Part shown: positions 55,091-63,864 of the stretch, piece by piece
Position numbering within the stretch: position 1 is the first letter of the stretch
Layout of the letters: each line of letters starts with the position of its first letter
Assembly (NCBI RefSeq): GCF_002086635.1
Contig: NZ_MVHD01000005.1
Coordinates: 1 to 64,000 of the forward strand
Source of the DNA: Mycobacterium alsense
GTDB lineage: Bacteria; Actinomycetota; Actinomycetes; Mycobacteriales; Mycobacteriaceae
Reading direction: 5' to 3'
Length of the DNA: 64,000 nt
The notes under the pieces: model-generated
Databases searched by the model: none
What the model was told of the DNA's origin: nothing
Seen by the model: only the letters and a program-made list of their open reading frames with translations
Made by a program: the position numbers and the translations under genes

Positions 55091-55858
55091 CTACCTCTTG
55101 GTAAGCCGTAGCCGCCACGCCTCCGGACCACGCTGCTCGTACTCGATTCCGAGGCGCCCCGAAGCGCGGTAGTCGAGCTGGCGCAGCAGGGGGATCGGGT
55201 CGTGGGGCGCCACCAGGACCAACGTGCCGCCATCCGGCACGGCGTCGAACGCGCCGAAGACGGTCGCGTGCCGAATCGAGTGCGGCACCTCACGTACGTC
55301 GAGCACGGGATCGTCGGCATCGGATTCGCCACAGCCGCAGGCGTGTGACGGCTCGGCGCCGTCGGCCGGGTGGGCATCGCCGAGGAGCTCGTGCATGCCG
55401 TGGGTGACCTCGACGAGGGAGACATCCGGATCGGCGGCGACGATCGGCAGGATGCGCTCGTTCTCGTCGGCCAGGTGTGCGTCGAACAGCACCCGCAGGG
55501 CTCGGCCGGACCCCGCCGCGCGCACCGGCGGTTCCGTACGGATGCTGTCGACGAGGGAGCCGATGACGCGGTGCGCCGCGATCATCGATTCGACCAGGGG
55601 ACGGGCGCGCTCGGTGCGGGTGGCGGCCGGGTACAGCCGCTCCTCTTCGGCGGTGGCGTGCGGCAGCAGCTCACCGTTCAGGAAGACCAGGGCCGCGGCG
55701 CGTGCCGGCTCGAATTCCGCACCGCGCTCGAGGGCGGCCAGCATCGCGTCGGTGAGCACCGCGAGCTGCCCGGCGAGCTGCGCGTGGTGGTTCGTGATCG
55801 CTTCCACCGCCTCGGCGTCGGCGGCCGTGGACGCGACGATCACATCGTTGGCTGGCAT
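55091..55858 (-). CDS. Hemerythrin-like domain fused to DUF2249
   Basis: 255 residues. N-terminal four-helix bundle with iron-site patterns NHHAQLAGQL, HATAEEERLYPAA, HRVIGSL and HLADENERILPIV, then a HACGCGE cysteine-rich hinge and a C-terminal DUF2249 domain (DDPVLDVREVPHSIRHATVFGAFDAVPDGGTLVLVAPHDPIPLLRQL). Such HHE-DUF2249 proteins are found with denitrification and NO-repair genes in other bacteria. Divergent from the regulator-nitrite-reductase operon, sharing the 55934 palindrome. A plausible NO sensor or iron-repair protein. Confidence 0.85.
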   Translation of the reverse strand: MPANDVIVASTAADAEAVEAITNHHAQLAGQLAVLTDAMLAALERGAEFEPARAAALVFLNGELLPHATAEEERLYPAATRTERARPLVESMIAAHRVIGSLVDSIRTEPPVRAAGSGRALRVLFDAHLADENERILPIVAADPDVSLVEVTHGMHELLGDAHPADGAEPSHACGCGESDADDPVLDVREVPHSIRHATVFGAFDAVPDGGTLVLVAPHDPIPLLRQLDYRASGRLGIEYEQRGPEAWRLRLTKR

Positions 55859-55933
55859 GTCAGGTTCCTTCCCTCGAATCCGGAGAATCCGCTCACGCGA
55901 ATGTGACTCAATGCCCTATGTGCATCGACCAAT

Positions 55934-55951
55934 AATTTACTACAGTATATT
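55934..55951. promoter_or_regulatory. AATTTACT-AC-AGTATATT imperfect palindrome
   Basis: Core TACT-AC-AGTA with matching AAT/ATT flanks, between divergent HHE-DUF2249 and regulator 3. TACAGT within it is the -10, 7 nt before GTG 55954, giving a leaderless regulator mRNA. Confidence 0.6.
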
Positions 55952-55953
55952 CC

Positions 55954-56655
55954 GTGAAAAAAGAGCCGTTGGTCCTGGGTCCCGAACCGACGCCGGTCCT
56001 GCAGGCCCCGGTGGCGCTGTCCGGGCAGCGGCTGCGGGTGCTCGAGTACGTCCGCGCGCACTCCCCCGTCCGGGTCGCCGACACGGCCGTCGCTCTGGAC
56101 TTGCACCCCAACACCGTTCGCGAGCACCTCGACGCGATAGTCGGGTTCGGACTCGTCGAGCGGGCGAGCGCGACCGCGGTGGGACGCGGGCGCCCGGCCG
56201 TGGTGTATCGGGCGTCGGCCGCCGACCCCACCGTGGCGGTCCGCGACTACGCGGGCCTGGCGACCGCGCTGGCCGGGCATCTGGCGCGCAGCAGCGCCCA
56301 ACCGGAGCGCGACGCGCGGGCCGCCGGCGTCGAGTGGGGGCGCGAACTCATCGACGAGTCGAGCGAAGCCGGCGACGATGCGCGGCAGTCCATCCTTACG
56401 GCGCTGGACCGTCTCGGCTTCGCGCCAGACGCCGACGCCGACGACCCGCGCGGCATCGCGTTGCGCCGCTGTCCTCTGCTCGACGCGGCCCGCCGCTACC
56501 CCGCCGTCGTCTGCCAGGTGCATCTCGGCATCGTCGAGGGGATGCTCGAGCGCCTCGGCGTCCAGCGGCGAGCGGGTCTCGATCTCATCCCGTTCGCCGA
56601 ACCCGGCGCCTGCCGGCTGTTCCTGCCCGATCCCGTGGTGCGGCATGAGGACTGA
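55954..56655 (+). CDS. SufR-like HTH regulator with C-terminal Cys cluster (paralogue 3)
   Basis: 233 residues from GTG 55954 (leaderless). HTH: RLRVLEYVRAHSPVRVADTAVALDLHPNTVREHLDAIVGFGLVERASATAVGRGRP. C-terminal pattern CPLLDAARRYPAVVCQVHLGIVEGMLE then GACRLFL matches the two paralogues. Its stop overlaps the NnrS-like gene by 11 bp, so it heads the nitrite-reductase operon and may autoregulate through 55934. Fe-S ligation inferred from cysteines only. Confidence 0.8.
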   Translation: MKKEPLVLGPEPTPVLQAPVALSGQRLRVLEYVRAHSPVRVADTAVALDLHPNTVREHLDAIVGFGLVERASATAVGRGRPAVVYRASAADPTVAVRDYAGLATALAGHLARSSAQPERDARAAGVEWGRELIDESSEAGDDARQSILTALDRLGFAPDADADDPRGIALRRCPLLDAARRYPAVVCQVHLGIVEGMLERLGVQRRAGLDLIPFAEPGACRLFLPDPVVRHED

Positions 56656-57745
56656 CCACCGAATCCCATCCCGCGCACTGCTTTTGGTACCCGGCGGATT
56701 CGCGTTGCTGGCCGGGCTCGATGCCGCGCTGATGCTGCTCGGCCTGCCCGCGCCGGTCGAGACGACCCGGCTGTCCGAGGTGCACGGCCCGCTGCTGGTG
56801 CTCGGCTTCGTCGGCACGGTGATCGCGCTGGAGCGGGCCGTGGCCGCGCAGCGCTGGTGGGGCTACCTCGGCCCGATGTTCCTCGGCGCCGGCGCGATGC
56901 TGCTGATCAGCCGGGCGCCCCGAAACCTCGGCGGTGCGTTGCTGCTCGCGGGCTCCGCGGCGCTGGTTGCGGTGTATGTCTCGCTGTGGCGGCGGAGCGC
57001 CGACGTGGCGGTGCTGGTTCAGGTTGCCGGCGCGGTGCTGGCGACCGGCGCGGCGCTGCTGTGGCTGGGCGGCGTACCGGTTCCCGACCTACTGCCGTGG
57101 CTTTCGGGCTTCCTGATCCTCACGATCGTCGGGGAACGCCTCGAGCTCGCGCGCGTCGCGATGCTCGGCACCCGAGCCGAGTCGCTTCTCACCCTCGCCG
57201 CCGGGGCGATGGTCGCTGCCACCGTCGCCGCATTGTTGTGGCCGGCGCCCGGCTATCCGTTGCTCGGCGCAACGCTGTTGGCCGCGGTGATGTGGCTGGG
57301 CCGGTTCGACGTCGCCCGCCACACCGTGCGCTCGACCGGCCTGACCCGCTACATGGCGGTGTGCCTGCTCGCCGGTTACGTGTGGTTGTTGGTGCCGGCG
57401 TCGGCCTGGCTGCTGGCCGGTCAGGTCGCCCCCGAGGATTCCGCACGCGGCTACGACGCGGTGGTGCATGCGGTGATGCTGGGGTTCGTGCTGTCGATGA
57501 TCATGGCGCACGCGCCGGTGATCCTGCCGGCCGTGTTGCGCCGCCCGCTGCCCTACACCCGCTTGATGTATGGTCCGGTGGCCCTGTTGCATATGTCGTT
57601 GCTGCTGCGGCTGGCCGTCGGTGACGCCCGCGACGTCCAATGGGCCGTGCAGGTGGGTGGCGTGTTGAACATCGTTGCCGTGCTTGGCTTTATCGTCGTG
57701 GCCGTCTGCTCGGCGTCCCGTGCCGCCACTCGGGTGGCGGCATGA
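56645..57745 (+). CDS. NnrS-like multi-pass membrane protein
   Basis: 366 residues with about ten hydrophobic helices. The C-terminal HAVMLGFVLSMIMAHAPVILPAVLRRPLPYTRLMYGPVALLHMSLLLR is like the NnrS family of haem/copper membrane proteins linked to denitrification; the conserved His residues and RRPLPYT match its pattern. The start overlaps regulator 3, and its stop overlaps the nitrite-reductase start (ATGA), so the three are one tight operon. NnrS relieves nitrosative stress in other bacteria. Family call is moderately sure because I judge it from pattern and context. Confidence 0.7.
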   Translation: MRTDHRIPSRALLLVPGGFALLAGLDAALMLLGLPAPVETTRLSEVHGPLLVLGFVGTVIALERAVAAQRWWGYLGPMFLGAGAMLLISRAPRNLGGALLLAGSAALVAVYVSLWRRSADVAVLVQVAGAVLATGAALLWLGGVPVPDLLPWLSGFLILTIVGERLELARVAMLGTRAESLLTLAAGAMVAATVAALLWPAPGYPLLGATLLAAVMWLGRFDVARHTVRSTGLTRYMAVCLLAGYVWLLVPASAWLLAGQVAPEDSARGYDAVVHAVMLGFVLSMIMAHAPVILPAVLRRPLPYTRLMYGPVALLHMSLLLRLAVGDARDVQWAVQVGGVLNIVAVLGFIVVAVCSASRAATRVAA

Positions 57746-60321
57746 ACCGGTCGGGATGGCACGTGCGCGCCGGGGCGGTGGTGTTCGCCTGGCTTGCGGC
57801 CCTCGTCGCGGTAGCGGTCGGCCATCGGTTTCTTCCGATGTCGGGCTGGCTGCTGATCCACCTGCTTGCGCTGGGCGCCGCCGGCAACGCGATCCTGATC
57901 TGGAGCCGGCATTTCACCGACGCGTTGCTGCGCCGGGCGCCGGATCCGACGCGGACCGCGGAAGCGTTGGTGATCGCGGCGTTCAACGCCGGTGCCGTCA
58001 CGGCGGTCGCGGGCATGCTGGGCCGGTGGTGGCCGATCGTGCTGGTCGGCGGCGCCGTGGTCGGCGTCGTCGCCCTCGCGCACGGGGCCATCCTGCTTCG
58101 GCAGTTGCGCACCGCACTGCCGTCGCGCTTCGGCGTCACCGTGCGCTACTACGTCGCCGCGACGGCATTCCTGGCCATCGGTGCGGGATTCGGTGTGGCG
58201 ATGGCGCATTCGGCGCTGCCCGGCCGCCTCCACGAGCGGTTCGTCATCGCCCATACGGTGGTGAACCTGTTCGGCTGGGTGGGGCTCACGGTGCTGGGCA
58301 CGCTGGTCACGCTGTGGCCGACGATGCTGCGCACCCGGATGGCCGCCGGGGTCGAGGCGGCCGCCGGCCGCGGGTTGCCCGCGCTGCTGGCCGCCCTCGC
58401 CGTGGCCGCCGGCGGTGCGCTGACGGGATCACCGCCGATCACCGCGGCGGGCGCCCTCGGCTACCTCGGCGCCGCCGGGTTGGTGCTCTGGCCGCACCTC
58501 GACGAGATCCGCCGCAAGCGGCCCGGCGACTTCGCGACCCTGTCCGTGCTGGCGGGCGTGGCGTGGCTGATCGGATCGCTGGCGTTCGCCGCCGTCGCGC
58601 CGGCGACTGCGCCGACCTGGCCGGACGCCGTCGCGGCGGCCGGCTATCTCACCGCGCCGGTGCTGGCCGGCTTCCTGGTGCAGGTGCTGCTCGGATCGCT
58701 GACCTACCTGACCCCCGTCGTGATGGGCGGCCGGGCCGCCACGATGGCCGCCGCGGTCGAGCTCGAGCGGGGCGCTCCGTGGCGGCTGGCCGTCGCCAAT
58801 GCCGGGCTGTTGCTCTGTGTGCTCCCGACGCCGAGCCTGGTCCGGGTCGCCGCGTCGATGCTGGTGCTGGTTTCCTACGCGGCCTTCCTGCCACTGCTGG
58901 TACGGGCGGTGTGGCGGGCACACCGGAATCGGGACACCGCATCGGTTGCGGGCCAACCCCAGGCGGCCCCGCCGGGTCGACGGCTCGGCGCCGCCGCCGC
59001 GGGGTTCGCGGTCGTCGTGCTGGCCGCCGCGGCCGGAGTGGCCGCCGATCCCGCGTCGGTCGGCATCGGGACGTCCCCTCGGCTCGCCGTCACCGCCACC
59101 GGGCACACCACGACCGCCTCGGTCCGGGTCGAGGGCATGCGCTTCGTGCCCGACACGGTGGAGGTCGCCGCCGGAGACCGGCTGCTGATCACCCTCGCCA
59201 ACACCGGCACCGACCAACACGACCTGGTGCTGTCCAACGGCACCCGCACCGGACGCCTCGCCCCCGGCGAGACGTCCGTCCTCGACGCGGGGGTGATCGG
59301 CTCCAGCCTCGACGGCTGGTGCGCGGTCGCCGGCCATCGGCAGATGGGCATGACGTTTACCGTCCGGGTGACCGGCACGCCCCCTCCCGCAACGGATTCC
59401 AAGCACGGCGGCCACCACGACCCGGCGGGCGGTGTTGTGATCCCTCCCGCCGCCATCGCGCGCAGCCTCGGCGCGAATCCCGGCCCGGGCTTCGCCCCGC
59501 GCGACGCCACGGCGCCACCGGCCACGGCCGATCACCGCATCACGCTGCCGGTGACCGAGATCGAGCGGGAGGTCTCCCCCGGAATCAGCCAGCGGCTGTG
59601 GACATTTGGCGGTACCGCTCCCGGCCCCACCTTGCGCGGCAAGATCGGCGACGTCTTTGAGATCACGCTCGTCAACGACGGCACCACCGGGCATTCGATC
59701 GACTTCCACGCGGGAGCGCTGGCCCCCGACGAACCGATGCGGACCATCCAGCCCGGCGAGCGTCTGGTGTACCGGTTCACCGCGACGCGGGCGGGCATCT
59801 GGCTGTACCACTGTTCGACGATGCCGATGTCGCTGCACATCGCCAACGGCATGTTCGGGGCGGTGATCATCGACCCACCGGGCCTGCCGCGCGTCGACCG
59901 CGAATACGTGGTCGTGCAGTCGGAGATGTACCTCGGCGCCCCCGGAGGCGAGGCCGACGCGGACAAGGTCGCGGCGGACAGGCCAGACCTGGTGGTGTTC
60001 AACGGCTACGCCCGCCAATACGACCATGCGCCACTGACGGCCCGGGTGGGCGAGCGGGTGCGCATCTGGGTGCTCGCCGCCGGACCGAACCGCGGCACCT
60101 CCTTCCACGTCGTCGGGGGCCAGTTCGACACCGTGTGGTCCGAGGGCGACTACCGGCTGCGCATGGGCGCGGGCGGCGCGCAGACGCTCGGCTTGTTCGC
60201 GGCCCAAGGGGGATTCGTCGAATTGGCCTTCGGTCAGCCCGGCCGGTACCCGTTCGTGTCACACGCGATGGTCGACGCCGAACGCGGCGCCCACGGCATC
60301 ATCGAGGTGGCCGGTCGATAA
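57742..60321 (+). CDS. Copper nitrite reductase fused to an N-terminal membrane domain and cupredoxin
   Basis: 859 residues. N-terminal part (about 1-440): ten or more transmembrane helices, related in style to the preceding NnrS-like protein. A cupredoxin-like domain follows (VRVEGMRFVPDTVEVAAGDRLLITLANTGTDQHDLVL ... DGWCAVAGHRQMGM, about 455-560). The C-terminal two-domain NirK is about 600-859: H651-x2-D654-x-H656 (HSIDFH), H690-C691 (YHCSTMPMSLHIANGM, with H699 and M704), H789 in SFHVVGG and H841 in FVSHAMVD. These match type 1 and type 2 copper ligands and the catalytic Asp and His of AniA-type nitrite reductase. It reduces nitrite to NO on the outer face. The fusion is unusual. Confidence 0.88.
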   Translation: MNRSGWHVRAGAVVFAWLAALVAVAVGHRFLPMSGWLLIHLLALGAAGNAILIWSRHFTDALLRRAPDPTRTAEALVIAAFNAGAVTAVAGMLGRWWPIVLVGGAVVGVVALAHGAILLRQLRTALPSRFGVTVRYYVAATAFLAIGAGFGVAMAHSALPGRLHERFVIAHTVVNLFGWVGLTVLGTLVTLWPTMLRTRMAAGVEAAAGRGLPALLAALAVAAGGALTGSPPITAAGALGYLGAAGLVLWPHLDEIRRKRPGDFATLSVLAGVAWLIGSLAFAAVAPATAPTWPDAVAAAGYLTAPVLAGFLVQVLLGSLTYLTPVVMGGRAATMAAAVELERGAPWRLAVANAGLLLCVLPTPSLVRVAASMLVLVSYAAFLPLLVRAVWRAHRNRDTASVAGQPQAAPPGRRLGAAAAGFAVVVLAAAAGVAADPASVGIGTSPRLAVTATGHTTTASVRVEGMRFVPDTVEVAAGDRLLITLANTGTDQHDLVLSNGTRTGRLAPGETSVLDAGVIGSSLDGWCAVAGHRQMGMTFTVRVTGTPPPATDSKHGGHHDPAGGVVIPPAAIARSLGANPGPGFAPRDATAPPATADHRITLPVTEIEREVSPGISQRLWTFGGTAPGPTLRGKIGDVFEITLVNDGTTGHSIDFHAGALAPDEPMRTIQPGERLVYRFTATRAGIWLYHCSTMPMSLHIANGMFGAVIIDPPGLPRVDREYVVVQSEMYLGAPGGEADADKVAADRPDLVVFNGYARQYDHAPLTARVGERVRIWVLAAGPNRGTSFHVVGGQFDTVWSEGDYRLRMGAGGAQTLGLFAAQGGFVELAFGQPGRYPFVSHAMVDAERGAHGIIEVAGR

Positions 60322-60331
60322 CGGCAACGCC

Positions 60332-60667
60332 TCAGCTAACGCTTTTGGCTACGGTGAGCAGGATTACGGAATCTTCGACGGCCTGTACACCATGCCGGCT
60401 CGGCGGGATCACCAGGTGATCACCCGGCGCGCCATCCCAGCTTGTCTCGGGCGCTGTCAGCCGGATTCGCCCCTGCAATACCTGCAGGGTGGCCTCGCCG
60501 GGGCTGTCATGGTCATGGAGCGCCACTCCAGCGGTCAAGGCGACCATGGTTTGCCGCAGGGTGTGTTGGTGACCCCCGTATACGGTGTGTGCGCTGCGGC
60601 CGCTGGCCGCTCGGTGCGCTGCCGCCAACTGCTCCCGCGCCAGTGCTGTGAGCGAGATCTTCTCCAT
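60332..60667 (-). CDS. Small cupin protein
   Basis: 111 residues. Cupin motif: LHDHDSPGEATLQVLQGRIRLTAPE and the second half HLVIPPSRHGVQAVEDSVILLTVAK. His residues H-x-H suit a metal site. It lies 14 bp after tgs1 on the same strand, so is co-transcribed with it, and converges with the nitrite reductase. Function unknown. Confidence 0.8.
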   Translation of the reverse strand: MEKISLTALAREQLAAAHRAASGRSAHTVYGGHQHTLRQTMVALTAGVALHDHDSPGEATLQVLQGRIRLTAPETSWDGAPGDHLVIPPSRHGVQAVEDSVILLTVAKSVS

Positions 60668-60681
60668 CGACAGGCTCCTGG

Positions 60682-62091
60682 CTAGTTGTTGACGACGAGA
60701 GACAGCCCCCGCCGGCCACGAATTCGCTTGCGTTGCTTGCTGATCGCCACCAGGCGGGCCACCGCGGTCTCGATCCCGCGGGCCAGTGCCTCGATGTCGG
60801 CCACGGCGTCGTAGTCGGCCAGGACGCCGAAGAACATATCCTCGGCGTAGCTCAGCATGGCCACCCCGGTGCGCAACTGCATCGCGATCGGCGGGACCGG
60901 GAACACGCTCAGCACCCGTTGGCCCATGAGCTGCAGCGGCTGACGGGGGCCAGGAACGTTGGTCGCCAGGGTGGTGACGCCGCGCTGCGGGAACCGTGTC
61001 AGCAGGCGGACCGCCCAGGCGGTCAGCGGGAATGGGACGAGGTTGGCCAGCGACACGAATGCGTGTCCGGCCTGGCGCTGGCGGTGTGACTTGGTGCGGT
61101 CCAAGCGAGAATGGACGGCCCGCAGCCGCTCGATCGGGTGCTCTTCGTCGACCGGTAGGTACGGCAGCATCACCGAGACGCGGTTGTCCGTCTTGTCCAT
61201 CGCGTCGGGCGATCGCATCGACACCGGCACCAGCGCGCGCAGCGCATCCGGAAGGGGCGCTTCGCCGCGCTGGACGAGGATGTTGCGGTAGCTCTCGGTG
61301 ATGGCGGCCAGCGCAACGTCATTGATGGTGACGTCGAAGGTCTGGCACACGTGCGCGATGTCGGCGAGCGGGACCCGGGCGACGCTGTAGCGCCGCAAGG
61401 TGGTGATCGGCCCGTTCAGCGATGTGGTGGTGGGGCGCAGCAGGCCGGCGGCAATTTCCGCGGCACCCAGCGCCGTCCGGGCGGCGGTGGCGGTGACGGC
61501 GGTCGACAAGTTCCACAGGCCGCCCAGCACGTTCAAGGGATTGACACCCAAGATGCTCGGTGAGATTCCTCGCGCTTTGGGCTCTTTGGCGGCGCGGATG
61601 CGGTGTGCGAAGCTCTCGCCGATGCCGTCATCGCACAGGCCGGCAAGCATGTGGGTGGCGGCGATCCCGTCGGCCATGCAGTGGTGGATCTTGGTGAGCA
61701 TGGCCCACCGGTTGTCGCTGAGGCCTTCGATGAGCCAGATTTCCCACAGGGGCCGATCCCGGTCGAGCCGACGGGAGATCACGTCGGCGGCCAACTGAAA
61801 CAGCTCCCGGTCGCCGCCGGGGCGTGGCAGGGCGATGTGGCGCACGTGCCGGGCGAGATCGAAGCTCGGATCGTCCACCCATTCGGGCGCACCGAGGTCG
61901 AACGGGCGCGTACGCAGGCGCTGGGCGAATCGCGGGCACGCGCGGATCCGCTCGGCGAGCGTTTCCATCAGCGCATCGCGGTCCGGGATCGGTCCCTCGA
62001 TGACGGCCAGCCCGCCGATCGCCAGGCTCACGTGGCGGTCGGCGTCTTCGGCCTTGAGGAAGCCCGCGTCAAGGGTTGTCAGTTGGTCCAC
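60682..62091 (-). CDS. tgs1: Wax ester synthase/diacylglycerol acyltransferase Tgs1
   Basis: 469 residues from GTG 62091 (GGAGGTG 7 nt upstream). Catalytic HHxxxDG is HHCMADG at residues 136-142. N-terminus DQLTTLDAGFLKAEDADRHVSLAIGGLAVIEGPIPD and C-terminal ATNVPGPRQPLQLMGQRVL, as in recalled Rv3130c. It makes triacylglycerol for storage under hypoxia/NO. Divergent from the Rv3131-like gene with a DosR-type box between, the same arrangement as in M. tuberculosis. Confidence 0.92.
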   Translation of the reverse strand: MDQLTTLDAGFLKAEDADRHVSLAIGGLAVIEGPIPDRDALMETLAERIRACPRFAQRLRTRPFDLGAPEWVDDPSFDLARHVRHIALPRPGGDRELFQLAADVISRRLDRDRPLWEIWLIEGLSDNRWAMLTKIHHCMADGIAATHMLAGLCDDGIGESFAHRIRAAKEPKARGISPSILGVNPLNVLGGLWNLSTAVTATAARTALGAAEIAAGLLRPTTTSLNGPITTLRRYSVARVPLADIAHVCQTFDVTINDVALAAITESYRNILVQRGEAPLPDALRALVPVSMRSPDAMDKTDNRVSVMLPYLPVDEEHPIERLRAVHSRLDRTKSHRQRQAGHAFVSLANLVPFPLTAWAVRLLTRFPQRGVTTLATNVPGPRQPLQLMGQRVLSVFPVPPIAMQLRTGVAMLSYAEDMFFGVLADYDAVADIEALARGIETAVARLVAISKQRKRIRGRRGLSLVVNN

Positions 62092-62160
62092 GACCGCCAC
62101 CTCCGCCTTTATCTGCAACTAGTGGTAACACCATTGTGCGCCGGGCCGCGGTCGCTACGG

Positions 62161-62180
62161 CAGGGCCAAAAGTCCTTGGG
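62161..62180. promoter_or_regulatory. DosR-type box between tgs1 and the Rv3131-like gene
   Basis: Read on the minus strand, CCCAAGGACTTTTGGCCCTG resembles the DosR consensus (GGGACTnnnGGCCC type, TTSGGGACTWWAGTCCCSAA). It is 70-89 bp before tgs1 and about 150 bp before the other gene. The gap 62092-62330 has no gene; it also holds the 62262 motif. Confidence 0.55.
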
Positions 62181-62261
62181 CGCCGGGAAATCCACGGCTC
62201 TTCGCGGTCATTCCGGTCATCGGCCCCAAGCTTTCCAACGGTTGCCCATTGCCCATTTAAC

Positions 62262-62274
62262 GGATATTATTCAT
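62262..62274 (+). promoter_or_regulatory. GGATATTATTCAT element, copy 2
   Basis: Identical 13-mer to the one before acg (48434-48446), 57 bp before the Rv3131-like start, with an imperfect inverted repeat continuing to 62284. Suggests that the same regulator acts at both nitroreductase promoters. Confidence 0.55.
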
Positions 62275-62330
62275 CTAAATTATCTTTGCCGCAAGAGGCG
62301 ATCAGAAGAGAACGACCGGAGGTGGTCGCC

Positions 62331-63323
62331 GTGACCACGCTGACAAACCCACATCGGCTTTTCCCCGACGCACACGTCGTCGATTCGGTCCTGACGCTGG
62401 CCACCCGGGCGCCGTCCATCGACAACACGCAGCCGTGGCGGTGGCGGGTGGGCCGGGCGAGCCTCCAGCTCTACGCCGACTCCCGCATGCGGTTGCCCAA
62501 CACCGACCCGGATGGACGGGACCTGATCCTGAGTTGCGGTGCCGCGCTTGACCATTGCGTCACCGCTCTGGCCGCCGAGGGCTGGGGCGCCGACGTGCAT
62601 CGCCTACCCGACCCGGACGACCCCAGCCACCTCGCCACCATCGAGGTCCACCCGCACACCCCCGATCGCGCGGAGCTCGCCCGGGCGGCGGCAATCCCGC
62701 GGCGCCGCACCGATCGGCGGATTTACAGCCCTCGGCCCGTCCCGGCGGCGGATGTCGCCTCGCTCGCCGCTCTCGCGGGCCGGATGGGGGTGGCGGCCCG
62801 CCAGGTCGACGCCCGCGGAGAGCTGCGCGAGATAGTCAGGCGGGCCGCGCGGGCTCACGCGACCGACCACGACTACCTCGTCGAGCTCACCCGGTGGAGC
62901 GGGCGATTCGCATCCAGGGCCGGTGTGCCGGCCCGCAACATCCCCGAGCACGACTGCGCCGCACCGATACCCTTGCGCATCTTCGCGGGGGCGGGCCTGG
63001 CGCAACCGCCCGGCGCCTCGCCCGCCGACGACAACGCCGTCGTGCTGGTGCTCGGCACCGAGACCGACGACCGGCTGGCGTGGCTGCGCGCCGGCGAGGC
63101 AACCAGCGCGCTGCTGCTGACCGCGACGGCGATGGGACTGGCCACGTGCCCGATCACCGAGCCGTTGGAGATAACGCAAACCCGCGACGCCATTCGCTTC
63201 GAAGTGTTGGGCGCCGAGCGGTACCCGCAGATGCTGCTGCGGGTGGGCTGGGCGGCGGACAGCGCGGAACCGCTGCCGGCGACGCCGCGCCGCGACCTCT
63301 CCCGCGTAGTGGAGTGGTTCTGA
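62331..63323 (+). CDS. Acg-type nitroreductase family protein (Rv3131-like)
   Basis: 330 residues from GTG 62331, GGAGGTGG upstream. Family start DSVLTLATRAPSIDNTQPWRWRVG, CGAALDHCVTALAAEGW, IPRRRTDRRIYSPRPVP, and TAMGLATCPITEPLEI. Close to recalled Rv3131 of the DosR regulon. It is divergent from tgs1 and carries both a DosR-type box and the GGATATTATTCAT motif upstream. It likely shields FMN or binds it during hypoxia/NO stress. Confidence 0.9.
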   Translation: MTTLTNPHRLFPDAHVVDSVLTLATRAPSIDNTQPWRWRVGRASLQLYADSRMRLPNTDPDGRDLILSCGAALDHCVTALAAEGWGADVHRLPDPDDPSHLATIEVHPHTPDRAELARAAAIPRRRTDRRIYSPRPVPAADVASLAALAGRMGVAARQVDARGELREIVRRAARAHATDHDYLVELTRWSGRFASRAGVPARNIPEHDCAAPIPLRIFAGAGLAQPPGASPADDNAVVLVLGTETDDRLAWLRAGEATSALLLTATAMGLATCPITEPLEITQTRDAIRFEVLGAERYPQMLLRVGWAADSAEPLPATPRRDLSRVVEWF

Positions 63324-63338
63324 ACGCTATATTGACGG

Positions 63339-63864
63339 ATGGTCGAAACTGAGCAGCACATGGCGATCGATCCCGCCGAGGTTCGGGGTCTGCTCGACCG
63401 ACAGGCGATCACAGAGCAGATCCACCGCTACTGCCGCGCGGTGGATCGGCTGGATATTCCGTTGGGGCACTCGGTATTTCACGAGGATGCGACCGCTGAC
63501 TACGGCGAATCACTCTACCGTGGCGACGGGCGCGGCGTGATCGATTTCATCTGTGCCTCGCATCTGCTGGCGCTCAACCATTCGCATCAAGTGTGCAACA
63601 TCCTCGTCGTCTTGGACGACGACCGCGGGCAGTGAAACGTATTTCCACTCCGCGACGCGGTTGATGCAGGACGACAAGCTCATGCAGATCCGGGTCTGGG
63701 GCCGGTACCTCGACGAGTGGTCGCGACGGGAAGGTCAGTGGCGCATCGACAAACGCCTGGCGTTGTTCGACTTCGACGAGGTCCGCGAAGTCACCGAGAT
63801 GGTCCGGCGCGACGCCAGGCGGGACCGCACCGATCCCTCTTATGCCGTGCTGAAAGGCCTGTGA
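63339..63864 (+). pseudogene. Frameshifted SnoaL/NTF2-like protein gene
   Basis: Frame 1 (63339-63635) gives LLDRQAITEQIHRYCRAVDRLDIPLGHSVFHEDATADYGESLY..., ending abruptly at TGA after ILVVLDDDRGQ. The downstream frame (to 63864) continues naturally as GSETYFHSATRLMQDDKLMQIRVWGRYLDEWSRREGQWRIDKRLALFDFDEVREV. One missing base near 63620-63632 explains it. The intact protein would be a SnoaL_4 fold of about 174 residues. It may be a true pseudogene or a sequencing/assembly error. It follows the Rv3131-like gene by 15 bp. Confidence 0.75.

Noticed and set aside
62122..62133. TGGTAACACCA short inverted repeat upstream of tgs1
   Set aside because: Only 4-bp arms; expected by chance.
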